Assembly (NCBI RefSeq): GCF_001045435.1
Contig: NZ_LFNG01000004.1
Coordinates: 248,001 to 312,000 of the forward strand
Reading direction: 5' to 3'
DNA length: 64,000 nucleotides
DNA from: Chryseobacterium koreense CCUG 49689
GTDB lineage: Bacteria; Bacteroidota; Bacteroidia; Flavobacteriales; Weeksellaceae
The position numbers were made by a program, and so were the translations under genes. A model generated the notes under the pieces. It ran no database searches and was not told where the DNA came from. It saw only the letters and a program-made list of their open reading frames with translations. The stretch's first letter is position 1. Each line of letters begins with the position of its first letter. This document shows positions 36,778 to 44,767 of the stretch, in pieces.

Positions 36778-38418
36778 ATGTTTTCAGCACGAATTAGCAA
36801 AACTAAAAACACTGGTATTAACAAAACTCTTTTGAAAAAACTCACCAACATACCATTCACCGCCATAGAAAGCGTTCCGCAACTGATCAAAGATTTTTTG
36901 AACAGTGAAATTCCTGGTTTTGAGCAAACCGTTTTCAACCTTCAGAATGTGGAGAAGCAATTTGTTTTAAAAGAAGAAAACTTTAGTTCAGATCATCGGA
37001 AAATGCTCTCCAGAGTTTTGCAAAAGCAACATTCTGATCTCAGTTTATCTGATAAACAAAAGGAAAATCTGGAGTTTTTGGCAAAAGAGAATGCGTTTAC
37101 AGTGACGACCGGACATCAGCTCAACCTTTTTACGGGACCGGTATTTTTCGTTTATAAAATTTTGCAAACCATCAAGCTTGCCGAATTCCTGAACCAAAAT
37201 TTTCCGGACCGAAAAGTGGTTCCCGTTTTTTGGATGGCGACCGAAGATCATGATTTTGAGGAAATCAACCATTTCCAAACCGAAAACGGCTATTATGAAA
37301 CCAAAGCAAAATCCGGTGGAGTGGTTGGAAAAATCCGCTTGGAAGATGATTTCTTTATTTCTGAATTTGAAAAAGAGTTTAAAGATTCTGTTTTCGGAAC
37401 AGAACTGATTCTGATGATGAAACGGGCCTACAAAAAAGGCAGAACGCTCACTGAATCCACTAAGCTTTTAGTTCACCAGCTCTTTTCGGAATACGGATTA
37501 ATCCTAATCGATGGCGATGATGCCTTGTTGAAAGAAGAGATGAGGGATATTTTCAGAAATGAACTCCTTCAGCAGGAACTGCAGAATGCCACCAAAGACA
37601 CCGTGGACTTTCTCACTGAAAAATATGGAAAAGTGCAGGTCAACCCGCGGGAAATCAACCTTTTCTATTTGACGGAAACGCGCAACAGGATTGAGTTTAA
37701 AAAAGACCATTTCCAAGTCGTAGATACCGAGCTTTCTTTTTCAAAAGATGAAATCTTGAGCGAACTTGAAAATTTTCCGGAGCGGTTCAGTCCCAATGCA
37801 TTAATGCGGCCTGTTTTTCAGGAAACGGTTTTGCCGAATCTTGCCTATATTGGCGGAAATGCGGAAATCATGTATTGGCTTGAACTGAGAGATTATTTTA
37901 AGAAAATCAACCTCCCTTTTCCGGTTTTGATTCCGCGAAACGCCATGCTTTTCGTTTCCGAGAAGACCTTGACCAAAACTAAAAACTTAGGTTTAGAGAT
38001 CGAAGACTGGTTTAGAAATTTCGCATCCGTTTCGAAAAGCATTTTGCTGAATGACAACGAAATGGCTGGTCTTTTAGACCAAGAAGAGAAATCCTTAATT
38101 GATCAGTTTGACCATATTTCAGCTAAAGCGGAACTTACCGACAAAACTTTTGGCAATTTGGTGAATGCGGAGAAAACCCGCCAGTTAAAGTCCTTTGCGA
38201 GAATGAGAAAAAGACTCCTGCGCGCCGAGAAAATCAAACAGCAGGAAAAGCTGGAGCGCCTGGAGCATTTATTTTTAAAGGTGCATCCTGGGAAAATCTG
38301 GCAGGAGAGAGTCTTTAATTTTTCGGTTTTCTATTCGGAGTTCGGGAAAGAATGGCTTAGAAATTGTTTCGACGCAATGGATGCGGAAAACTCACAATTG
38401 ATTATTTTTTCACTTTAA
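36778..38418 (+). CDS. bshC: Bacillithiol biosynthesis cysteine-adding enzyme BshC
   Basis: 546 residues from ATG 36778. The conserved part begins KKLTNIPFTAIESVPQLIKDF, so the TTG at 36832 (528 residues) is a strong alternative start. Family motifs: TTGHQLNLFTGPVFFVYKI near 109-127, VPVFWMATEDHDFEEINH near 145-162, RNAMLF near 388, and the C-terminal coiled coil with ARMRKRLLRAEKIKQQEKL. BshC adds cysteine to GlcN-malate in the last step of bacillithiol synthesis, a low-molecular-weight thiol of Bacteroidota and Firmicutes. bshA and bshB are not in the window. Confidence 0.94.
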   Translation: MFSARISKTKNTGINKTLLKKLTNIPFTAIESVPQLIKDFLNSEIPGFEQTVFNLQNVEKQFVLKEENFSSDHRKMLSRVLQKQHSDLSLSDKQKENLEFLAKENAFTVTTGHQLNLFTGPVFFVYKILQTIKLAEFLNQNFPDRKVVPVFWMATEDHDFEEINHFQTENGYYETKAKSGGVVGKIRLEDDFFISEFEKEFKDSVFGTELILMMKRAYKKGRTLTESTKLLVHQLFSEYGLILIDGDDALLKEEMRDIFRNELLQQELQNATKDTVDFLTEKYGKVQVNPREINLFYLTETRNRIEFKKDHFQVVDTELSFSKDEILSELENFPERFSPNALMRPVFQETVLPNLAYIGGNAEIMYWLELRDYFKKINLPFPVLIPRNAMLFVSEKTLTKTKNLGLEIEDWFRNFASVSKSILLNDNEMAGLLDQEEKSLIDQFDHISAKAELTDKTFGNLVNAEKTRQLKSFARMRKRLLRAEKIKQQEKLERLEHLFLKVHPGKIWQERVFNFSVFYSEFGKEWLRNCFDAMDAENSQLIIFSL

Positions 38419-38431
38419 TTTTAAAGCATTA

Positions 38432-38439
38432 TTTTTGTA
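38432..38439 (+). promoter_or_regulatory. LysM gene -7 element
   Basis: TATTTTTG fits TAnnTTTG 18 bases before the ATG, giving a very short leader, as for the porin gene. Confidence 0.55.
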
Positions 38440-38457
38440 ATCCGTTAGCAACAAAAC

Positions 38458-40428
38458 ATGATTAAAAAGTTTTTCATATTATCTGGTATCTTCGCTTTCA
38501 CAGCGGTTTTTGCACAGAAAACACACACGGTCGAAAAAGGCGATAATCCCTATAATATCTCCAAGAGGTATGGAATGACTATAGACGAGCTTTACCGGCT
38601 GAACCCGAATATCAAAGAAGGAAAAGTTTCAATCGGTGATGTGTTGGCGGTGAACAAATCTGAAAAGCAGAGCGTAAAAATTGCTGAAGGAAATAATGTT
38701 GCGAAAGATCCACATGCAAATTCAGGCGAGCTTGGCAAAATAGTGTTGGAACCTAAGCAAACCATTTACGGAATCACCAAACAATATCATATCTCGGAAG
38801 CAGACCTTCGGAAACTGAATCCAAATCTGGATTCCAATATGAAAATCGGTGACCAGGTGACGCTTCCTTTGGCAAGTATCAAAAAGTACGGAGGGCCACA
38901 AAAACCCGCTGCAGAAATTGCGGAAACCGTGACCAAAACGGAAACGGTAGCGATCAAGACAGAAGCGAAAACTTCTTCTGAAAAGGTTGCAGAGGATTCC
39001 TATATCGTTCAGCCCAAAGACAATTACTACAAGCTCAGCAAAACCTTCAACATTACCCAAAAAGAACTTTTCGCCATGAATCCTGGTTTGGAGGCGAAAG
39101 GACTTCAACCGGGTGATGTCATTAAAATTAAGACAGATCATTCCACGACTTTTGTTACGGAGACTTCAACAAATACTGATTCTAAGCCGGTTCAAACAAA
39201 CATTTCTTCCAACGTATCTTCCGCAGCTTCCACTCAAACCGGAACAGCTGATGATTACGTGACATACACTGTTCGGGACGGCGACACCGTTTTTAGTATT
39301 TTGAACAGATTCGGGATTACTTTGGACGAACTGATTTCCCTAAATCCAAATCTCGCCAATGGACTAAAATCCGGAATGGTTTTGAAAATCAAAAAGTTGG
39401 AAGCAGGTTATGTGAAAAAAACCGGAGACGCTCTGAACGTCGTGTTAATGCTTCCTTTCGGATTTGACAGTAATGACAACAAATACAGAACATTGTCCTT
39501 CGATTTTCTTTCAGGAGCAAAATTGGCCATTGAAAGAAGCGCCCAAAATGGACAGAAACTCGATGTGAAAGTGGTCGACGCAGGTAATGAGAGCAGTTTC
39601 AAAAACTCTTTGACCCAGATCAATAAAGACAATACCGATCTGATTATTGGTCCCCTTTTTAAATCCAATGTTTTGGAAGTGCTGGATTTCGTGAAAGACA
39701 AAAGGATTCCTGTTGTGGCGCCATTCGCCAATTCGGATGATTTGTTGGGTTACAGCAACTTGGTGATTATTGAGACCAATGACAATGTGTATGCAGATCG
39801 CATCATCAAAGAAGTGAAAGACGTTTTCCAGGACCAGAAAATCTATATTGTTGCTGACAGCGAAAAAACCCGGGCAAATTATTTGAAATCCGGGTTGGAA
39901 AAATCCCTTAAAAACGCGAAAATCGCCATCGTAGGTTCAGCTGCAGACATTCAACTGGATCAAAATATGATGACGGGTCAATCAGCGCCGGTCATTGCAA
40001 TATTGGCAAATGACAACTCCACAGTAGGTGATGCTTTTGCGGCAAAAGTCATTTCGCTTTCCAAAGAAGTGCAGGGAATCAAGGCATTCAGCATGTATTT
40101 CACACCGTCTTTCGAGAAAAAGGTTGACGAACTGAGTCAGACCAATCTGGTTTATTTAATAGACCGGAAAATCGACACCGATGGTAATTTTGAAAAGGAG
40201 ATTTTGGCAGCTTTTAAAAATAAATATTGCAAAACCCCTTCCAAATACTCAATTATCGGGTTTGATGTGGTGAATGACATGTTGAGCAGAGAAAATAAAA
40301 AAGGCGAAATCTTCAAGCAGATGAACAAAGTTCAAACCCAGCTCGCCACAAAATTTGAATTCGAAAAAACAAAAACCGGAGCCTACGTGAACAAAGGTTA
40401 TCGCGTGGTTCGTCTGGTTCCTCAATAA
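38458..40428 (+). CDS. Four-LysM protein with periplasmic-binding-protein fold
   Basis: 656 residues. Signal peptide at 1-19. Four LysM repeats at about 22-64 (HTVEKGDNPYNISKRYGM), 87-141, 178-225 and 269-317 (YTVRDGDTVFSILNRFGI), joined by Thr/Ser/Glu-rich linkers. The C-terminal part (about 324-656) starts LNVVLMLPFGFDSNDN and has DLIIGPLFKSNVLEVLDFV and RIPVVAPFANSDDL, as in type 1 periplasmic-binding folds (Peripla_BP_6/LpoA-like). LysM binds peptidoglycan, so the protein probably anchors to the wall and senses or regulates wall synthesis; the last part is inference. Stands alone with its own promoter. Confidence 0.88.
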   Translation: MIKKFFILSGIFAFTAVFAQKTHTVEKGDNPYNISKRYGMTIDELYRLNPNIKEGKVSIGDVLAVNKSEKQSVKIAEGNNVAKDPHANSGELGKIVLEPKQTIYGITKQYHISEADLRKLNPNLDSNMKIGDQVTLPLASIKKYGGPQKPAAEIAETVTKTETVAIKTEAKTSSEKVAEDSYIVQPKDNYYKLSKTFNITQKELFAMNPGLEAKGLQPGDVIKIKTDHSTTFVTETSTNTDSKPVQTNISSNVSSAASTQTGTADDYVTYTVRDGDTVFSILNRFGITLDELISLNPNLANGLKSGMVLKIKKLEAGYVKKTGDALNVVLMLPFGFDSNDNKYRTLSFDFLSGAKLAIERSAQNGQKLDVKVVDAGNESSFKNSLTQINKDNTDLIIGPLFKSNVLEVLDFVKDKRIPVVAPFANSDDLLGYSNLVIIETNDNVYADRIIKEVKDVFQDQKIYIVADSEKTRANYLKSGLEKSLKNAKIAIVGSAADIQLDQNMMTGQSAPVIAILANDNSTVGDAFAAKVISLSKEVQGIKAFSMYFTPSFEKKVDELSQTNLVYLIDRKIDTDGNFEKEILAAFKNKYCKTPSKYSIIGFDVVNDMLSRENKKGEIFKQMNKVQTQLATKFEFEKTKTGAYVNKGYRVVRLVPQ

Positions 40429-40496
40429 ATTTTAATTAGCTAGAAATGATGGCTAAATGTGATTATTTGCCATAAGTTATTTTTTAAAATAAAACT

Positions 40497-41372
40497 ATGA
40501 AAGCACTTGTATTTCCTGGTCAGGGTTCCCAGTTTGTCGGAATGGGTAAGGAATTATACGATTCTCGAAAAGACATCAAAGACCTGATGGATTCCGCCAA
40601 TGATATTTTAGGGTTTGACATCCTTTCCGTCATGTTCCGCGGAACCGAGGAAGACCTGAAAAAAACAGAAGTTACCCAACCCGCAATTTTCATCCATTCC
40701 GTTGCCGCATTGAAAGCAGTGAACGGAATTGGAGCCGAAATGGTTGCAGGGCATTCCCTTGGTGAGTTTTCTGCCTTGGTTGCAAATGGAGTTCTTTCAT
40801 TTGAAGATGGATTAAAATTAGTCTCCACGCGTGCAAAAGCCATGCAGGAAGCATGCGACGCTAATCCGAGTTCAATGGCCGCTATTCTCGGACTTGCTGA
40901 TGATGTGGTGGAAAGAGTTTGCGAAGAAACTCCCGGAATTGTAGTACCTGCGAATTACAACTGTCCCGGTCAGCTCGTAATTTCGGGAGAAACGGAAGCA
41001 GTTCAGTTGGCTTGCGAAAAAATGAAGGAAGCCGGTGCGAAGAGAGCGTTGCTCCTTCCGGTGAACGGAGCGTTTCATTCGCCGTTAATGCTGCCTGCAC
41101 AGGAAAAATTAGCTGAAGCGATCCATAAAACCAAGTTCTATAAACCCAATATGGATGTTTATCAAAACATTACTACGACAGCGGTTTATGATGCCGAAGA
41201 AATTAAAAATAACTTGATTGCCCAATTAACGGGACCTGTGAAATGGACCCAATCCATTCAAAATATGATCAAAAAAGGAGCGACTGCATTTGTGGAAGTT
41301 GGTCCGGGAAAAACATTGCAGGGATTGATCAAGAAAATTGATGGCAATGTGACGGTTTCCTCCGCTGTTTGA
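40497..41372 (+). CDS. fabD: Malonyl-CoA:ACP transacylase FabD
   Basis: 291 residues. FPGQGSQFVGMG at 5-16, catalytic Ser in AGHSLGEFSAL near 85, the Arg of STRAKAMQ near 111, His in GAFHSPLM near 194, and EVGPGKTLQGL near the end. It transfers malonyl from CoA to ACP to feed fatty-acid elongation. Single gene here. Confidence 0.97.
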   Translation: MKALVFPGQGSQFVGMGKELYDSRKDIKDLMDSANDILGFDILSVMFRGTEEDLKKTEVTQPAIFIHSVAALKAVNGIGAEMVAGHSLGEFSALVANGVLSFEDGLKLVSTRAKAMQEACDANPSSMAAILGLADDVVERVCEETPGIVVPANYNCPGQLVISGETEAVQLACEKMKEAGAKRALLLPVNGAFHSPLMLPAQEKLAEAIHKTKFYKPNMDVYQNITTTAVYDAEEIKNNLIAQLTGPVKWTQSIQNMIKKGATAFVEVGPGKTLQGLIKKIDGNVTVSSAV

Positions 41373-41396
41373 GGTGTCTTAAACCACTTTTACTAT

Positions 41397-41447
41397 ACGG
41401 ACTTTCTTGCACTGAAGCAGTGTCTAAGTGAGTCCGTTTCATTTTTA
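41397..41447 (+). terminator. fabD: Branched hairpin after fabD
   Basis: Outer arms ACGGACT and AGTCCGT enclose an inner CACTG/CAGTG hairpin; TTTCATTTTT follows. Likely intrinsic terminator with an interrupted stem. Confidence 0.55.
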
Positions 41448-41493
41448 AGTATTAAAACGGCTGGTTTTTGCGGCTAAAATCTTTGGAAAAAAA

Positions 41494-42414
41494 TTGAAAT
41501 CCGAATCCAAAACAAATTTCTTTTCACCCGGAAAATTACTGCTCACTTCCGAGTACGTTGTTCTGGACGGTGCTTTGGCGTTTGCTGTTCCCACCAAGTT
41601 AGGACAGGAATTGTCTGTGGTGGAAACTGAAAATGGGCAATCGATGATTTCCTGGAAGGCTTTTCACCAAGATCAACTTTGGTTAAGTGCAAAAATCAAT
41701 TATCAGAACTGGGAAATTGTGGAAACCAATTTGGGGAGTTCTGCCCAGTTTGTATTAAAGGTTTTAAAAAATATTCAGAAACAATCCACCCGGAAATTCC
41801 AAGGAAACACTTCCTACGAAATGGTTACGCATCTTCAGTTTCCGGCCAATTTTGGATTGGGAAGCAGCTCCACTTTGATGAACAATCTTTCCGAATGGGC
41901 AGAAATTGACGCCTTTGAGCTGAATGAGCTTTGTCTGGGAGGAAGTGGCTATGATATTGCGGTGGCCACGGAAAAATCGCCGATCTCTTACCGGTATTTC
42001 GAAAACGTGCGAAAAGTGGAAACGCTCCATTTCAAACCTGAGTTCCGAAACGAACTGATCTTCATCCATTTAAACCAAAAGCAAGACAGCAGAAAGGGAA
42101 TCGAACTGTATCGGTCTAAACCGAAGTCTCAAGAGCTCGTCGCTCAACTATCCGACATAACCAAGGAAGTTATTTTGACCAGTGATGTGGAGAAATTTTC
42201 AGAATTGATGGAGATTCATGAACGTCAACTTTCGGAATTTCTCGGAATCCCAACAGTTAAGAAAAAATTTTTTGAAAATGCCCCGGTTTTTGTCAAAAGT
42301 CTGGGAGCTTGGGGCGGAGATTTTGTCTTAAGTCGCAAATTTTCTGGATTTGGGGATTATTTTTCGGGAAGAGGTTTCTCCACGGTTTTCGAATGGGATG
42401 AATTAATTCCCTGA
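41494..42414 (+). CDS. GYDIA-family GHMP kinase
   Basis: 306 residues from a TTG start; no ATG is near. GHMP fold: FFSPGKLLLTSEYVVLDGA at about 9-27, the phosphate loop FPANFGLGSSSTLMNNL near 117-133, and the family-naming GYDIA in LGGSGYDIAVAT near 152-163. GHMP kinases phosphorylate small metabolites such as mevalonate or homoserine. In Bacteroidota this subgroup has been linked to the mevalonate pathway; the substrate is not proven by sequence. Confidence 0.9.
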   Translation: MKSESKTNFFSPGKLLLTSEYVVLDGALAFAVPTKLGQELSVVETENGQSMISWKAFHQDQLWLSAKINYQNWEIVETNLGSSAQFVLKVLKNIQKQSTRKFQGNTSYEMVTHLQFPANFGLGSSSTLMNNLSEWAEIDAFELNELCLGGSGYDIAVATEKSPISYRYFENVRKVETLHFKPEFRNELIFIHLNQKQDSRKGIELYRSKPKSQELVAQLSDITKEVILTSDVEKFSELMEIHERQLSEFLGIPTVKKKFFENAPVFVKSLGAWGGDFVLSRKFSGFGDYFSGRGFSTVFEWDELIP

Positions 42415-42480
42415 TCAACAGTGGTTTACTAAGTTGTATTTTTCTTGCAGAATCTGATGAATATCAGTAATTTTAAAGGT

Positions 42481-42508
42481 CATTAAATTTCTTTAATGGC
42501 TAATTTTG
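42481..42508 (+). promoter_or_regulatory. pckA: pckA promoter with adjacent palindrome
   Basis: TAATTTTG at 42501-42508 fits the -7 consensus. Directly before it lies the palindrome CATTAAA-tttc-TTTAATG (42481-42498), which would sit between the -33 and -7 elements and could be an operator. The promoter overlaps the in-frame ATG at 42506, so the true start is the ATG at 42542. Confidence 0.65.
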
Positions 42509-42541
42509 CTTTTTAACTTAAAATCTACATTAAAAGTCGCT

Positions 42542-44146
42542 ATGAAGAACATCAAAATCATTCAGCAATTACACGAGTTGGGAATTACAGGTTACCAGGA
42601 AGTGGTTTATAATCCTAGCTACGAGGAATTGTACAATGCAGAAATGTCAACCAGAAACAAAGGTTTCGAAAAAGGTGCAGTCACCGAATCCGGAGCTGTA
42701 GCAGTGAAAACTGGGATTTTCACTGGTCGTTCGCCAAAAGACCGGTACATCGTGGAAGATGACATCAGCAGAGATACCATCAACTGGGATGGAAAAGTGA
42801 ATTTTCCAACGACACCCGAAATTTTTGAAAGCTGCAAGCAATTGGTTTTGAAACAACTTTCTACTTCAAAGAGAATTTATGTGGTAGATGCATTTTGCGG
42901 AACCAATCCGGATACCCGCCTCAAAGTGAGATTCATAATGGAAGTTGCGTGGCAAGCGCATTTCGTGACCAATATGTTCATCAGACCTTCAGTTTATGAG
43001 CTGGAACATTTCGGTGAGCCTGATTTTATCGTGATGAACGGCTCCAAAACAGTGAATCCAAATTGGAAAGAACAGGGGCTTCATTCTGAAAACTTCGTGA
43101 TGTTCAACCTTACGGAGAAAATGCAGATCATAGGTGGAACCTGGTATGGCGGCGAAATGAAGAAAGGGATGTTTGCGATGATGAACTACTATCTTCCGCT
43201 GAAAGGTATGGCTTCTATGCACTGCTCAGCAAACGTAGGCGAAGAAGGCGATGTGGCTTTGTTCTTCGGACTTTCAGGAACTGGAAAAACCACACTTTCG
43301 GCAGATCCGAAAAGATATTTGATCGGTGACGATGAGCATGGATGGGACGACCATGGCGTTTTCAATTACGAAGGTGGATGCTATGCGAAAGTAATCGATT
43401 TGACCGAGGAAAAAGAACCGGATATTTTCCGCGCAATCAGAAGAGATTCGTTATTAGAAAATGTGGTCGTAAATGAGTACGGAGAAGCAGATTACAAAGA
43501 CAATTCAATTACGGAAAACACCAGAGTTTCTTACCCGATTTACCATATCAACAAAATTGTGTTGCCTTCCAAAGCGGGACATGCGAAAAAAATCGTTTAT
43601 CTGTCTGCGGACGCATTCGGAGTTTTGCCTCCGGTTTCTATTTTGAATGACGATCAGGCACAATATCATTTCCTATGTGGATATACCTCAAAATTGGCGG
43701 GAACAGAAAGAGGAATCACCGAACCGCAACCATCGTTTTCACCGGCGTTTGGAGAGGCTTTCTTGACTTTGCACCCCACTATGTATTCTAAAACGTTAAT
43801 CGGGAAAATGAAGGAACACGGAGCAAGAGCCTATTTGGTGAATACCGGCTGGAACGGAACCGGAAAAAGAATTTCCCTGAAAGATACCCGTGCAATTATA
43901 GATGCCATTATAGACGGTTCCATTGATGGTGCTGAAAAAGCGGTTGTTCCGATCTTGAACCTTGAAATCCCTACGAAACTTCCAAACGTTTCAGAAGGAA
44001 TCCTTGATCCGCGACATACTTATGCAGATGCATCAGAATGGGAGAAAAAAGCAAGGGATCTAGGTGCGCGATATGTGAAAAATTTCGAGCAGTATTGCGA
44101 TACCGAAGAAGGAAGAAGATTGGTTTCTGCGGGACCTCAATTGTAA
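42542..44146 (+). CDS. pckA: Phosphoenolpyruvate carboxykinase (ATP)
   Basis: 534 residues from ATG 42542; the longer form starts inside the -7 promoter element. Motifs: [13 protein letters not shown] near 60-72, [14 protein letters not shown] near 199-212, the kinase loop [16 protein letters not shown] near 241-256, DDEHGWDD near 262, and the C-terminal [17 protein letters not shown]. It converts oxaloacetate and ATP to PEP and CO2 for gluconeogenesis. Monocistronic, with a palindrome at its promoter and a terminator after it. Confidence 0.97.
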   Translation: MKNIKIIQQLHELGITGYQEVVYNPSYEELYNAEMSTRNKGFEKGAVTESGAVAVKTGIFTGRSPKDRYIVEDDISRDTINWDGKVNFPTTPEIFESCKQLVLKQLSTSKRIYVVDAFCGTNPDTRLKVRFIMEVAWQAHFVTNMFIRPSVYELEHFGEPDFIVMNGSKTVNPNWKEQGLHSENFVMFNLTEKMQIIGGTWYGGEMKKGMFAMMNYYLPLKGMASMHCSANVGEEGDVALFFGLSGTGKTTLSADPKRYLIGDDEHGWDDHGVFNYEGGCYAKVIDLTEEKEPDIFRAIRRDSLLENVVVNEYGEADYKDNSITENTRVSYPIYHINKIVLPSKAGHAKKIVYLSADAFGVLPPVSILNDDQAQYHFLCGYTSKLAGTERGITEPQPSFSPAFGEAFLTLHPTMYSKTLIGKMKEHGARAYLVNTGWNGTGKRISLKDTRAIIDAIIDGSIDGAEKAVVPILNLEIPTKLPNVSEGILDPRHTYADASEWEKKARDLGARYVKNFEQYCDTEEGRRLVSAGPQL

Positions 44147-44212
44147 TGAGACAAGTAATCTGTTCGCGGACAGACAGGAAAAAAAATAAGAAACCGGCTT
44201 TCGAGCTAAATG

Positions 44213-44246
44213 AAATTCCTCCAATTGATTTTGGGGGAATTTTTTG
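44213..44246 (+). terminator. pckA: pckA terminator
   Basis: AAATTCCTCCAA pairs with TTGGGGGAATTT (one G-U pair) around a six-base loop, followed by T. It lies 67 bases after the stop. Confidence 0.8.
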
Positions 44247-44407
44247 GTTTAAAACTTTAATCTCTCAATTAAAAAAAAGTTTTGAGTTTTTATAAATGAT
44301 AACCTGTGTTTTTATTTGGCCTTCATAAACAAAAAAATCCAGCAAACTCTTTGACTGATTACTGTAACTCTGATTTTGTTCCTTGAGAATGGAAACTTCG
44401 GTGATAT

Positions 44408-44487
44408 TGACCACCCAGTTTCAATTTAAACTGACCACCTAAGTTCGGTTTAAACTGACCACCTAATTTCGGAGTAAACTGACCACC
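44408..44487. repeat. Four end-type repeats of an IS21-like element, 24-base period
   Basis: TGACCACC occurs at 44408, 44432, 44456 and 44480, exactly 24 bases apart, with TTTAAACTGACCACC context. On the other strand this reads GGTGGTCAGTTTA repeats. IS21-family elements carry several such tandem sub-terminal repeats for IstA binding. No istA or istB gene is here, so it is a solo end or decayed relic. Assignment to IS21 is from memory of the GGTGGTCAGTTT style; the period is seen directly. Confidence 0.7.
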
Positions 44488-44539
44488 CCTTTTTTCATTC
44501 AGTGAACTGCTTTTTTCATGTGTTAATGTAGGTTCAAAT

Positions 44540-44689
44540 TTAGATAAAAATTACTGTTTTTAAACCCTGACTTTCAAGTTCGATAACCAAGGCCCTTTCA
44601 TATACACTTTCCAATAATCCTGAGCCGAGCGTATTATATACAGCAAAAATCGCTTTCCGAATCGCATATGTCAAATCATTTTCTGTCAT
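44540..44689 (-). pseudogene. Truncated GxxExxY protein gene
   Basis: From the ATG at 44689, 49 codons encode a clear GxxExxY N-terminus: ENDLTYAIRKAIFAVYNTLG then SGLLESVYERALVIELESQG, with the naming G-x-x-E-x-x-Y as GLLESVY. The match ends near residue 45 and a stop follows after four unrelated codons. Full-length members have about 120-130 residues with the nuclease-like core (PD-D/E-XK group) in the missing part. The break lies beside the IS21-like repeats, so an insertion or deletion there probably destroyed the gene. Confidence 0.8.
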
Positions 44690-44715
44690 TTTATCCGCAT
44701 TAATAGCATTAAAGT

Positions 44716-44742
44716 AATCCGCGCAATCTGCGTAATCTGCGG
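44716..44742 (-). repeat. Nine-base tandem repeat in the GxxExxY leader
   Basis: Three 9-mers TAATCCGCG, CAATCTGCG, TAATCTGCG follow each other 27-53 bases before the pseudogene start. On the gene strand they read CGCAGATTA-type repeats, which I associate with leaders of GxxExxY genes in Bacteroidota; that link is from memory. Confidence 0.6.
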
Positions 44743-44767
44743 GAAATCACCAGCAAATCTGTCACAT

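Noticed and set aside
42506-42541. Longer start for pckA
   Set aside because: The ATG is inside the -7 element TAATTTTG, so it cannot be in the transcript.
44408-44487. CRISPR-like spaced repeats
   Set aside because: The conserved part is only 8-15 bases, total period 24, and spacers are too short; it fits transposon end repeats instead.
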